NCBI GenBank assembly: GCA_008375315.1
Contig: CP032507.1
Coordinates: 2,541,001-2,605,000 of the forward strand
DNA: 64,000 nt
Source: Ectothiorhodospiraceae bacterium BW-2
GTDB lineage: Bacteria; Pseudomonadota; Gammaproteobacteria; Thiohalomonadales; Thiohalomonadaceae
Direction of reading: 5' to 3'
The stretch's first letter is position 1, and every line of letters starts with the position of its first letter. A program made the translations under genes and the position numbers. Below the pieces are notes generated by a model. The model was given only the letters and a program-made list of their open reading frames with translations. It was not told where the DNA came from and searched no databases. Shown piece after piece: positions 54,500-62,361 of this stretch.

Positions 54500-55378
54500 G
54501 TGAGCTACCTCTTCGTTGTACTGCTAGTTAGCCTCTGGCTATCTACCTTAGCGGTCGCGCACGGCACCAACCTGCCCTCTGTTGAGCAGCTATTACAGCC
54601 GCAGCTGTTGCAGCAGCTGCGCCAGCTATCACACCGACCACAGGTGGCGATTATTATCGACGATTTAGGCGATAATCTGCGTGAGGGTCAGCAGGCGATC
54701 GGGCTACCGGGGGCGTTGACCTATGCGATACTGCCACACACCCCCCACGCCGAAGCGCTGGCAATATTGGCCCACTGCTCCAATAAAGAGGTGATGCTGC
54801 ACCAGCCGATGGAGGCGCTCAACGGCAAACGGATGGGGCCGGGGGGGATCGATAGCGCGATGGATCGCACCACGATGCTCAACACCCTACAGCAGAATCT
54901 ACGCTCGGTTCCATACGCCCGTGGGGTCAATAACCATATGGGTAGCCGCTTGACCAGTAGTGAGGCGAGTATGGAGCAGTTTATGCAGCTACTCGCCCAA
55001 CTTAGGCCGCAGCTCTACTTTATCGATAGTCGCACCACCGCCGATACGGTCGCTCTGCTGAGTGCAAAACGGCACCAGATCGCCTCAACCCGACGCAATA
55101 TCTTTCTTGACCACACCCCGACCGAGGGGGCGATAACGCAGCAGTTTATGCGTCTAATCGCCCATCTTGCCCGTGAGGGGAGCGCTATCGCTATCGGCCA
55201 CACCTATCCGCAGACAACAGCAGCGCTAAAGCAGTTACTGCCGCTGCTAGACTATTTGGGCATCGAGCTGGTGGCCACTTCCCGCTTAATTGAGACTCAA
55301 CAGAGGAGAGATCCGCTATGGCAAGCGTCCTTATCCCGCTCGCCCCCGGCTGCGAACAGCTTGAAGCCGTCACCATAA
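54500..55378 (+). CDS. divergent polysaccharide deacetylase family protein
   Basis: A 292-residue periplasmic protein with a signal peptide (LFVVLLVSLWLSTLAVA). The divergent polysaccharide deacetylase core has metal/active-site blocks VAIIIDDLGDN, EVMLHQPMEAL, GVNNHMGSRLT, YFIDSRTTAD and AIAIGHTYP. It starts at GTG 54500 just after the CTP protease gene, so the two probably act together at the cell wall. Its last 61 bases overlap the start of the DJ-1 fragment, and its C-terminal tail (LSRSPPAANSL) may be non-native. Confidence 0.9.
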   Translation: MSYLFVVLLVSLWLSTLAVAHGTNLPSVEQLLQPQLLQQLRQLSHRPQVAIIIDDLGDNLREGQQAIGLPGALTYAILPHTPHAEALAILAHCSNKEVMLHQPMEALNGKRMGPGGIDSAMDRTTMLNTLQQNLRSVPYARGVNNHMGSRLTSSEASMEQFMQLLAQLRPQLYFIDSRTTADTVALLSAKRHQIASTRRNIFLDHTPTEGAITQQFMRLIAHLAREGSAIAIGHTYPQTTAALKQLLPLLDYLGIELVATSRLIETQQRRDPLWQASLSRSPPAANSLKPSP

Positions 55379-55500
55379 TTGATCTTTTAGTTCGCGCCGG
55401 CGTTGAAGTGGTGAGCGCGACTTTGATAGAGTGGTACCCCCCTAGGGGGGTTACCCTCACGCTGATTGAACGATACCCCGATGCAGGAGCAGGTGTGTGA
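55318..55500 (+). pseudogene. DJ-1/PfpI-family N-terminal fragment
   Basis: The first ~35 residues (SVLIPLAPGCEQLEAV, then IIDLLVRAGVEVVSA) are the N-terminus of a DJ-1/YajL-type protein, normally about 185 residues. The remainder is lost; the frame continues through a palindrome and ends at a TGA overlapping the hemC start (GTGA). GAGGAG precedes ATG 55318. The tail contains a near-duplication (TLIEWYP / TLIERYP, about 21 bp). It may now serve only to couple translation into hemC. Confidence 0.75.
55436..55451. repeat. perfect 16-bp palindrome within the DJ-1 remnant
   Basis: ACCCCCCTAGGGGGGT is self-complementary. It marks the point where DJ-1 homology has been lost and is flanked by near-copies of a ~21-bp sequence (55420-55440 and 55457-55477). 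It may be the scar of a small mobile element or of a deletion. Confidence 0.7.
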
Positions 55501-56441
55501 CACAAATAGTTAAAGTAGCGACCCGAGATAGCCTGTTAGCGCTATGGCAGGCGGAGTTTGTCGCCGCAGCGCTACGGCACTGCCATGGCGATCTTAAGGT
55601 GGAGCTAGTGAAGATAAAGTCGCGGGGGGATAAAATTCTCGATACCCCGCTAGCTAAAATGGGCGGCAAGGGGCTGTTTGTCAAAGAGCTAGAGGAGGCG
55701 ATGCTAGCAGGAGAGGCCGATATTGCGGTACATTCGATGAAAGATGTGCCGATGGAGCTGCCAGAGGGGCTTGAGCTAGCGGTGATCTGTGCTCGCGAAG
55801 ATCCGCGTGATGCCCTTGTCTCGACCGAGTTTGGGTCGCTAGATGCGCTACCACAAGGGGCCATCGTCGGTACCTCTAGTCTGCGGCGACAGGCGCAGTT
55901 ACTCCACTACCGCCCCGATCTACAGATTAACTTTCTGCGCGGTAATGTGCAGACCCGACTGCGAAAGTTGGATGAGGGTCACTATCAGGCGATTATTCTG
56001 GCCGCTGCCGGCTTAAAACGGCTGGCGCTAGCGCACCGCATCGCCGAGCTAGTGCCGATTACGACACTGCTACCCGCTGTCGGTCAGGGGGCGGTCGGGA
56101 TTGAGTGTCGCGCTGAGGATGAGAGAGTTCGGCGGCTACTCGCCCCCTTAAATGATCACCCGACCGCACAGCGGGTGCTAGCGGAGCGGGCGATGAACCA
56201 GCGCCTGGAGGGGGGGTGTCAGGTGCCGATAGGGGGGTATGCTGAGATCGATCATGGGGTGATTCTGCTACAAGGCCTAGTGGCGGCGGTAGATGGCAGT
56301 GAAGTGGTTCGGGGCGATATTAGCGGTCGTCCCGAAGAGGGGGAGGAGTTAGGTCGGATACTGGCCGAAGATTTACTCGCGCGGGGGGCGGATAGGCTGC
56401 TGCGGGCGGTCGGTCTCGGAGAGGCTATCTCTGAACGATAG
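55497..56441 (+). CDS. hemC: porphobilinogen deaminase
   Basis: HemC polymerises four porphobilinogen units to hydroxymethylbilane. Conserved parts are [33 protein letters not shown] without its start, [19 protein letters not shown] and [11 protein letters not shown]. The cofactor-bearing Cys is in [11 protein letters not shown]. Normal length (314). The GTG start overlaps the stop of the DJ-1 fragment, with AGGAG a few bases upstream. Confidence 0.97.
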   Translation: MTQIVKVATRDSLLALWQAEFVAAALRHCHGDLKVELVKIKSRGDKILDTPLAKMGGKGLFVKELEEAMLAGEADIAVHSMKDVPMELPEGLELAVICAREDPRDALVSTEFGSLDALPQGAIVGTSSLRRQAQLLHYRPDLQINFLRGNVQTRLRKLDEGHYQAIILAAAGLKRLALAHRIAELVPITTLLPAVGQGAVGIECRAEDERVRRLLAPLNDHPTAQRVLAERAMNQRLEGGCQVPIGGYAEIDHGVILLQGLVAAVDGSEVVRGDISGRPEEGEELGRILAEDLLARGADRLLRAVGLGEAISER

Positions 56442-56451
56442 GGGCACGATT

Positions 56452-57171
56452 TTGGTGGCCCGCCCCGAACCGGGGGCGACGGCGCTGGTGGCGCAGCTTC
56501 ATCGAGCTGGGTGGGCGGCGATGGCGTGGCCGGTCATGGTGATCGAGCCGGCTCAAACGCCGCCGCATCTGAGCGATAGCTCGCAGTGGGTGATCTATAT
56601 TAGCGCTAATGCGGTTCGGTTCGCTCTGCCGCGCTATCCGCAGTTAGTCGCGCTCAGGAGTATTGCCATCGGTCGGGCGACGGCGGCCGCTTTAACTGCT
56701 GCGACCGGCAGGGAGCCTATCACCGCTCCCCCCCCCTATAACAGCGAAGCGGCGCTACAGCTACCACCGTTACAGCCGGAGGCGATTGCGGGCGAGTCGG
56801 TCACCATTGTGCGAGGGGAGGGGGGGCGAGAGTGGCTGTCTCAGCAGCTAAAACAGCGCGGCGCCGAGGTTAACTACCTTGAGGTCTATCGTCGGCGTCT
56901 GCCGACCGCCTCAGAGCTCCCCCCTTTGAGCGAGGTGCAGTGGCAGCAGATAGCGGCTGTGGTTGTGACTAGCGGGGAGGTGCTGCAAAATCTTGTGCAG
57001 CTAGTTCCGCCCCTAAAGTATCAACATCGACTGAAGAGACCACTGGTGGTTATCAGTGAGGGGATGGTGCAGCAGGCGCGGCAGCTCGGTTTTGCCGCAG
57101 AGGCGATCGTGTTGGCCGCTAATGCGAGTTCCGAGGCGATTATTGCGGCGTTGGGGGCTATATTTGACTAA
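56452..57171 (+). CDS. hemD: uroporphyrinogen-III synthase
   Basis: HemD cyclises hydroxymethylbilane with D-ring inversion. The sequence is diverse in this family, but VARPEPGATALVAQL, WVIYISANAVRF, IAIGRATAAAL and GEGGREWLSQQLKQRGAEV with YLEVYRR are typical. It sits 10 bases after hemC, the normal arrangement. The start is TTG 56452 or GTG 56455; no ATG fits. hemX and hemY, often next, are absent. Confidence 0.92.
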   Translation: MVARPEPGATALVAQLHRAGWAAMAWPVMVIEPAQTPPHLSDSSQWVIYISANAVRFALPRYPQLVALRSIAIGRATAAALTAATGREPITAPPPYNSEAALQLPPLQPEAIAGESVTIVRGEGGREWLSQQLKQRGAEVNYLEVYRRRLPTASELPPLSEVQWQQIAAVVVTSGEVLQNLVQLVPPLKYQHRLKRPLVVISEGMVQQARQLGFAAEAIVLAANASSEAIIAALGAIFD

Positions 57172-57241
57172 TTTAGTCAGGTAAGGTATGGTGGCCAGCC
57201 AATCCAATCCAATCTAACCTAACCACCACAGAGGCCACCTT

Positions 57242-57628
57242 ATGGAACTTACCCTTCAAGAGCGTACGCAGCTTGCGCAGTTAGTTACCGATATTCTCTC
57301 GCGCTGGCATATTAGGGAGAGCGATCAGATCGTCCTGCTGGGGCTACCGGATGAGACAAAACCGCGCTATCTGACCCAGTTGCGTCAGGGCAGTAAGCCG
57401 ATCCCTGATGACGAGAGGGTGATCGATCGTGCTAAACATATTCTTGGGATTCAGGAGTCGCTTGATGTGCTGTTTCCTATGAATCCTAATATGCCCCGTT
57501 TCTGGATTCGCAATAAAAACAAGCTGTTTCGGCGCAAAGTACCGCTGGAGATGATGCTAAACGATGGGTTGAACGGGATGGATAAAATTTGGAGCATGCT
57601 CGACTGCACCCGCAATTGGGAGAGTTGA
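57242..57628 (+). CDS. orphan DUF2384 (MbcA/ParS/Xre-type) antitoxin-like protein
   Basis: A 128-residue protein with an Xre-like N-terminal part (LVTDILSRWHIRESDQIVLLG) and a DUF2384-type C-terminal part (AKHILGIQESLDVLF...FRRKVPLEMMLNDGLNG). In known systems this domain binds a RES-domain toxin; none is encoded beside it. It may regulate transcription alone or be a solitary antitoxin. Confidence 0.75.
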   Translation: MELTLQERTQLAQLVTDILSRWHIRESDQIVLLGLPDETKPRYLTQLRQGSKPIPDDERVIDRAKHILGIQESLDVLFPMNPNMPRFWIRNKNKLFRRKVPLEMMLNDGLNGMDKIWSMLDCTRNWES

Positions 57629-57640
57629 ACGAGCCAAGAT

Positions 57641-57734
57641 AGGGCACCCACAGGGGGGTGCCCCTACGCAACCACACATCGGGTCAATTGGGATGAATTA
57701 CCATATCGCCGTAGGGGCAGGCCCCTGTGCCTGC
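57641..57734. repeat. pair of inverted REP-like hairpin elements
   Basis: Two hairpin-forming sequences face each other: 57641-57668 (GGGCACCC...GGGTGCCCC then TACG) and 57710-57734 (CGTAGGGGCAGGCCCCTGTGCC). Their outer parts are mutually inverted (CCCCTACG / CGTAGGGG), with about 40 bases between. This is the layout of REP doublets or a small palindromic mobile element, located between two convergent genes. Confidence 0.7.
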
Positions 57735-57758
57735 TGATGAAACGATGAACAAGGTCGA

Positions 57759-58454
57759 TTAAGTTAATACCCGATCGAACTCGGCATAGGTTTTGTTCAA
57801 CCAAACTTTGACGCGCTGTCGCTCCAACAATCCTAGTGTTGGTCCCACCGCTTCGTCTTTGTTATTGGCGGCCGCCCATAAGCTGGCCCCAATACGATCG
57901 ATTTTACGCATTGCACTAGCGTGTAGTTTGGGTAAGTCAATTATTTTTGCACCGAATGAATCTGCCTTGATTTTTGCTTCAGACTTTTCAAAAGGGGTGA
58001 AGTCGCTACCACAACCCCGGTTGCGAACGAGTATGTATTCCGGAGCTGATTGATAGCTGTTAAGTGTCTTTTCTAAAAGACGAATAGCGTCAGTGCCATC
58101 GTCCATGACATGCCAGAAAGTGGTCACTATGTCGATTTCTTTGGTTATTTCCATAAGTCCTGACTCAGACATCCATTGGTCAATGTTTCGGGAAGACTGT
58201 GCCGCCAAATCCACAATCACATCGCACCCATGCTCTACGGTCACCTCGATGATTTTATCTGCGCTCTCGAAGTGGCTGATATCAACAGGTTGAGCGTAGT
58301 CAGCGTAATATCGAATCAATGCCCCATGTGATAAATCACCATCAAAAGCACTAAAGGGCTTATCTCGATCTAAATAGTATTGGGCTAAAGCTCTGGCTAG
58401 GACTGATTTTCCTATACCACCCTTTTCTCCGCCGATAAAATGAATGCGGGCCAT
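57759..58454 (-). CDS. ParA/MinD-like ATPase, orphan
   Basis: A 231-residue deviant-Walker ATPase: IGGEKGGIGKSVLARALA carries the signature lysine, FSAFDGDLSHG follows, and CDVIVDLAAQSSRN matches the Walker B region. Similar ATPases occur on plasmids and integrative elements (partition or mobilisation helpers). No ParB-like gene or centromere-like repeat lies near it, so a partition role is not supported here. It marks the start of the more AT-rich accessory segment. Confidence 0.8.
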   Translation of the reverse strand: MARIHFIGGEKGGIGKSVLARALAQYYLDRDKPFSAFDGDLSHGALIRYYADYAQPVDISHFESADKIIEVTVEHGCDVIVDLAAQSSRNIDQWMSESGLMEITKEIDIVTTFWHVMDDGTDAIRLLEKTLNSYQSAPEYILVRNRGCGSDFTPFEKSEAKIKADSFGAKIIDLPKLHASAMRKIDRIGASLWAAANNKDEAVGPTLGLLERQRVKVWLNKTYAEFDRVLT

Positions 58455-58712
58455 TATAGTGTTACCTCTAATTTGCTTCTATGCATAATGATACAACAAT
58501 GTTCTTGGTTACCCATTAACAGAAAATTATTTGCCATCTTTGAATAACCGGCTATAGGTTGTCTCCACTAATCAACGCGCCGAGCCGCAACAAAATGGCC
58601 AGGTAGCAGAGTCTGTTCCCCCTTGCCACGGGGCTTAACGACGCTATAGCCGAGGCAAGCTATATTATCAGCTAGTGCAGGCGGAAGCTGTCAAGCAATT
58701 TAAGACCAGTGG
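58455..58712. other. intergenic segment without a supported gene
   Basis: AT-rich upstream sequence of the ParA-like gene, followed by a more GC-rich part. A 20-codon plus-strand fragment near 58640-58706 looks coding-like but has no start. No RNA gene or terminator is evident. Confidence 0.5.
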
Positions 58713-59495
58713 TTAAAAAAAAGTCACCATTGCCTCTTCGTACACTTTTTCAACCTCAGTAAACTTAGTGACGCTCTCTAGGCGAGTTAAGGTTGTGAGT
58801 TTCATCGAGTTTTTCATTGGGCGATGTGGCACATTGGTCACTGGCGTTTGCAGCGAGAGCGGTTTGCCTAGCTCAAATAAATAATACAAATCAGCCGAGC
58901 CTGATTTCTTACCCGCTTGATCTTCGGTAATGGCATAGCGTGGTAACACTGTGACTCGCTTAACCGGCCAAAGTTTGTCAATTTGCTTGGTTGAACTTTG
59001 GGTGTCAGAGGTAAGCGCTAACGCTAAATAGCGAATTTCCTCGGCGATATGTTGCTTAAATTTCTGCAAAAATGTACTTTGCGGCAAGTGATACCACTGC
59101 GCTATGCCTTGCTCAAATTTTTCAAAGTAGCCATTATTACGGCCTCGTTGGCTACCTAATGCCACTGTCATAGTCAAATCAGGGTACAGCACTTGGCGCA
59201 TGCCGTAATATGGTATGCGTGCAGCTTCTTGTATGTAGAGCCTTTCCGCCATGCCGGCCACTGGATACATAGCCTCATTGCCTTGCCCTGTTTGTGTATT
59301 CAGTGCTGTGCCAATTTGGGCTTGCAAGAACTCTAGCAACCACTGGTGACCGGAATAACCGTACTCAGTCTGGCTAGGCAAGAGTGCAAACGCGCCAATA
59401 CCCACTTCCTCATATTGCGGTTGCGTAGGGGTTTGGTTTTGTAGCTTGAACAAAAAAACCAGGGTATAAACAATACCTTCGCCAAAATTATTCAT
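58713..59495 (-). pseudogene. unrecognised protein, N-terminus replaced by an IS end
   Basis: About 252 native residues (from VYTLVFLFKLQNQ to the C-terminal EAMVTFF) that I do not recognise. There are no clear membrane segments, and the sequence mixes short helical and beta-like stretches (YGYSGHQWLLEFLQAQ; SGSADLYYLFELGK). At 59471 the frame passes into the inverted IS end, whose ATG (59495) would give MNNFGEGI fused in frame to the stump. The original N-terminus is gone. It is conceivable that the fusion is translated. Confidence 0.6.
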
Positions 59496-59584
59496 GCTAG
59501 GCAGCCTTAGGTATCTGATTAATACGGCCTCTATTAGCCGCCTGCTGAATAATTTGGTCAATAATAACCGCATCCGGCATTTCT
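59471..59584 (-). mobile_element. inverted 114-bp copy of the IS right end
   Basis: The reverse complement of this segment matches 60267-60380 exactly over 114 bases by my reading. It includes the transposase C-terminal codons (...INQIPKAA stop) and the terminal repeat. It abuts the left end of the IS directly, forming a large inverted repeat around it. Confidence 0.88.
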
Positions 59585-60380
59585 CAATACCTTCGCCAAA
59601 AAAATGAGGAGGGCGAGGGGCTAAGGTGATAAGCTTAAGTGACGAAACAACAAGCGAACACCGGAGCCCCAGCCCATGCCAGACATTATGCTACTTTTAA
59701 CCTGTTTAAGCTACGAGTTAGGAAAAACAAATCAGCGTCGTTTAGTTCGAATCGCTGAAGCGATGCTGTCGATGACAGGCCGAGTCACCATGTTGGGACT
59801 TTCCCGCTGGAGCGGTCGAGGGGGGAGCTATCGTACACTTCAGCGTTTTTTTCATAGCACGATTAATTGGCCGCAACTGAATTGGTCGCTGTTTCAGAGT
59901 CATCTTTCAGGAGAGGATACAGAATGGGTGATGGCTGCGGATGAGGTTGTGGTCACGAAATCGGGTAAAAAAACATATCAGCAGTGATATCGAATTAGGC
60001 TATGAGAAGTTGGTTGACTACTACCGACTCAGATTCCAAATTGAGTTCAATTTTCGGGATGCCAAGCAGTACTGGGGACTGGAAGATTTTATGGCCGTCA
60101 AACAAACACCAGTTTACAACAGTGCTAATCTTGCGATGCTGATGGTTAACCTCTCTTATATATTACGCCAGTCCATGCGTGAAGAGTGTCCAGACTTCAG
60201 TGTGAACGATCTCAAAGCGGAGTTCAGAGGGCGCCAATATGTCTTGGAAGCTTTAAAATTGCTTCCAGAAATGCCGGATGCGGTTATTATTGACCAAATT
60301 ATTCAGCAGGCGGCTAATAGAGGCCGTATTAATCAGATACCTAAGGCTGCCTAGCATGAATAATTTTGGCGAAGGTATTG
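59585..60380 (+). mobile_element. IS4/IS701-like insertion sequence, internally deleted
   Basis: The 796-bp element is bounded by 17-bp inverted termini: CAATACCTTCGCCAAAA at the left and TTTTGGCGAAGGTATTG at the right. The single transposase gene is broken (see the separate entry). No target duplication is evident. Both flanking genes are truncated exactly at element boundaries, so the locus has undergone deletion or inversion. A diverged left-end remnant of the same family lies at 13224-13354. Confidence 0.85.
59676..60354 (+). pseudogene. DDE transposase with internal deletion and frameshift
   Basis: The 5' part (MPDIMLLLTCLSYELGKT...) runs to the first catalytic Asp region (VMAADEVVVTKSGK) and stops at 59987. 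The 3' part is in another frame and begins near LGYEKLVDYYRLRFQIE, which holds the Y-R-E block carrying the catalytic Glu (FNFRDAKQYWGLEDF). The central portion with the second Asp is missing, so the protein is inactive. The element could move only if a full-length relative supplies transposase. Confidence 0.85.
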
Positions 60381-60703
60381 ACTGCATTGATACCCCCGAA
60401 ATAGGGCAGAAGCCGTGGGGCGAGCAGAGTCGGGATCACCTGAGAGCCATTATCGGCAGTGAGATCACCTTAAAACGCCATACCACCGACCGCTATGGGC
60501 GGGTGGTGGCGGAGCTGTTTGATGCTACCGGTCAGAGTGTTAATTTGGCTATGGTGCGGGCGGGGAGGGCGGCGGTTTATGGGCGTTATTGTAGTGATGC
60601 TGCCTATTTTGCGGCTGAGAGGGAGGCTCGGACGGCTAAATTAGGGATTTGGGCGGTTGATGGGGGGCAGCAGCGGCCTTGGGAGTGGCGGGCTGGGCGG
60701 TAA
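60356..60703 (+). pseudogene. thermonuclease (SNase)-family protein, N-terminally truncated at the IS
   Basis: The sequence after the IS is the C-terminal part of a staphylococcal-nuclease-like protein (IDTPEIGQKPWGEQSRDHL; RYGRVVAELF; VNLAMVRAGRAAVYGRY; AEREARTAKLGIWA). About 40-60 N-terminal residues, including a signal peptide and one catalytic Asp/Arg region, are lost. An ATG in the IS end (60356) reads in frame (MNNFGEGI...), one base after the transposase stop, so a fusion could be made but would lack part of the active site. Confidence 0.85.
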
Positions 60704-60759
60704 CGACCAAGTTCATCAGCTGGTATGGAGCGCAGTGGAATTGACATCTATGAACCTCA

Positions 60760-61407
60760 TCAGCCAGTTCTGGCTTTTTTTATTGGAATTACATTTGATT
60801 GAGAATGATTTGAATATGTATCCCAATCAGGAGTGTATTCGTCAGCTTGGTTTCCCCAGCTAAACCAACCTTTTCTTGAACCTCGAGCAAATAGCTCAAT
60901 ACGTGGCCCCCAGCTACATGACTCAATTATTTCATACTGCTCATCTGGTTTTCTACTGTGCTCTCTTTTACGGGAAGATATTATGTTTTCTTGACTTCGG
61001 CCTGGTTGCAAAGTGCGTGCGTTTTTACCTCGGACACCGAATAAAATCATTTCTGTGACATTACGGAAGTAGAATCCTACTCCCCTACGATCAGGGCCAC
61101 CATCTTTTCTAACCTTGTACCAAATTAAGTTGGTTTTATAGGTAAAGCCCCAGTGCTCCATGACCTGCATTCCTTCTGCTAACAGTGCATTAGGAACCCA
61201 AAGATAAAGGTGTGCGGTATCTTCTGCAATTGCTTCTACAGGTAGGTCTTTAATTTCCTGTAATGTCATTGTTGGATAACGAGATAATCGTTTATGCTCT
61301 GGTGCCATTTTTCCAGTACGGTTTTGAAATTGCCAAGGTGGATCAGCTAAGACTGTTGAGAATTTTCTCGTTCCAACCTCGTTCAGTAAGTCATCTGATG
61401 CACTCAT
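60760..61407 (-). CDS. MT-A70-family adenine methyltransferase of a restriction-modification system
   Basis: A 215-residue DNA N6-adenine methyltransferase. It has catalytic DPPW (VLADPPWQF), then HLYLWVPNALL, WGFTYKTNLIWYK and an S-x-K-R-x-x-HSRKP block. MT-A70-type enzymes of this kind pair with BglII/BstYI-type restriction enzymes, as here: the endonuclease gene ends two bases upstream. The coding frame is intact. Its last codons contain an inverted repeat that acts as a terminator for the opposite strand. Low GC compared with the core. Confidence 0.88.
   Translation of the reverse strand: MSASDDLLNEVGTRKFSTVLADPPWQFQNRTGKMAPEHKRLSRYPTMTLQEIKDLPVEAIAEDTAHLYLWVPNALLAEGMQVMEHWGFTYKTNLIWYKVRKDGGPDRRGVGFYFRNVTEMILFGVRGKNARTLQPGRSQENIISSRKREHSRKPDEQYEIIESCSWGPRIELFARGSRKGWFSWGNQADEYTPDWDTYSNHSQSNVIPIKKARTG
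60762..60782 (+). terminator. intrinsic terminator embedded in the end of the methyltransferase gene
   Basis: Plus-strand AGCCAG-TT-CTGGCT (60762-60775) is followed at once by a run of T. It would end transcripts coming from the SNase side. It overlaps the last codons of the minus-strand MT-A70 gene. Confidence 0.75.
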
Positions 61408-61409
61408 GG

Positions 61410-62001
61410 CTATTCATCCTCGATATATAACTGTTTTGTAATACCGATTACCAGAATTGGGCAGCCAGCACCTCCGCCACCTTCAATTCTTGGCAGTAAT
61501 TTGCTCATATGAGTTGTTGATGCTCCATAGGATGAGCCTCTTCCAAGATCATTGAAAATTTCTTGTAGCTCATCACACCTTGTAATTATAACACCGACGC
61601 TTATCGCCCGAAGATCAAATAACAAACGAAAGTTATTAAGGTCTCTATCGTAGAAAGGGTCTTTATTATTCCATTCAATTTCAAGAGCTACACGATTTTT
61701 CAGACAGTCAATTTTATGGGTTGGGGTATCCGTAGATACATCATCAACAACAACCTTTGTTTTAAATTCCTTATTCTTCCCAATTTTTATTATATAAATA
61801 GCCATCAATATATGCGGATACCTGAGATTTTCTACCACCTGATTTAGTTATCCAGCTTTTCTTCAACCGAAAGTCAGTTAATACAGAAACAATATCATCC
61901 CATTCATTCGGAAAATCTTCTTTAAGGATAGCGCAAGCGTGCTTCCATTCATGAATTTCGTAATTATCTCTTATGAATTGTGGAAGCAAATTAGTGCCCA
62001 T
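61410..62001 (-). pseudogene. BglII/BstYI-family type II restriction endonuclease, frameshifted
   Basis: The N-terminal frame starts at ATG 62001 (AAGGAG upstream; MGTNLLPQFIRDNYEIHEW...) and runs to a stop at 61771. The remaining frame starts KEFKTKVVVDD and ends at 61410. It has the BglII-type catalytic D-x9-E-x-E (DCLKNRVALEIEW) and conserved DPFYDRDLNNFRLLFDLRA, SVGVIITRCDEL and GASTTHMSKLLPRIEGGGG. Removing one T near 61780-61783 would join the halves as ...NWEEKEFKTK. So the endonuclease is probably inactive while the methyltransferase is intact. A sequencing error is possible. Confidence 0.85.
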
Positions 62002-62361
62002 ATTTTCTCCTTATCGTTGGTTGTTCATAACAAGTTACTAAACAAACCCGCCCATTTCCTCATCCTGATGGCTAAAACCGCGATTTCCTAACGGGTTAAC
62101 TCCGGTTTTTGCAGGATCAGCAGAAACCGCTGATCAATCACGGCTAACCTCAATGAGTATATCAACCCCGCATCCCCTGTCCAGCCTAAATCCCACCTAA
62201 ACCCTAAAAAACGGCCACTCCCTCAGCCCTCGGCTGCCACTTCTGCCAGCTACCGGTAAACACCGTAGCGCAGTTGTAGGCATCTTGCAGGTACTCCAAA
62301 TCTTGAACCATTGAGCCGAGATAGGGTAGCATAAACCACAGACAAGCCCGAAGGAGTCCTC
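62002..62361. other. intergenic region, no supported gene
   Basis: The segment separates the divergent restriction locus from the caspase-FGE remnant. A 42-codon minus-strand frame (62332-62204, MLPYLGSMVQDLEYLQDAY...) is open and has plausible composition, but no recognised homology or clear ribosome site. It may be the end of a lost gene. Confidence 0.45.

Noticed and set aside
57759-58454. ParA-like gene as a plasmid partition system
   Set aside because: No ParB partner, no iteron or centromere-like repeats, and core chromosomal genes are close by.
57242-58454. DUF2384 protein plus ParA-like gene as a toxin-antitoxin or defence operon
   Set aside because: The genes are convergent and separated by palindromic repeats, and no RES toxin is present.
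58640-58706. Coding-like 20-codon stretch ending in TAA
   Set aside because: It has a stop directly upstream and no start codon; too short to support.
62204-62332. 42-residue minus-strand small protein
   Set aside because: Plausible composition but no clear ribosome-binding site or recognised family; not listed as a gene.
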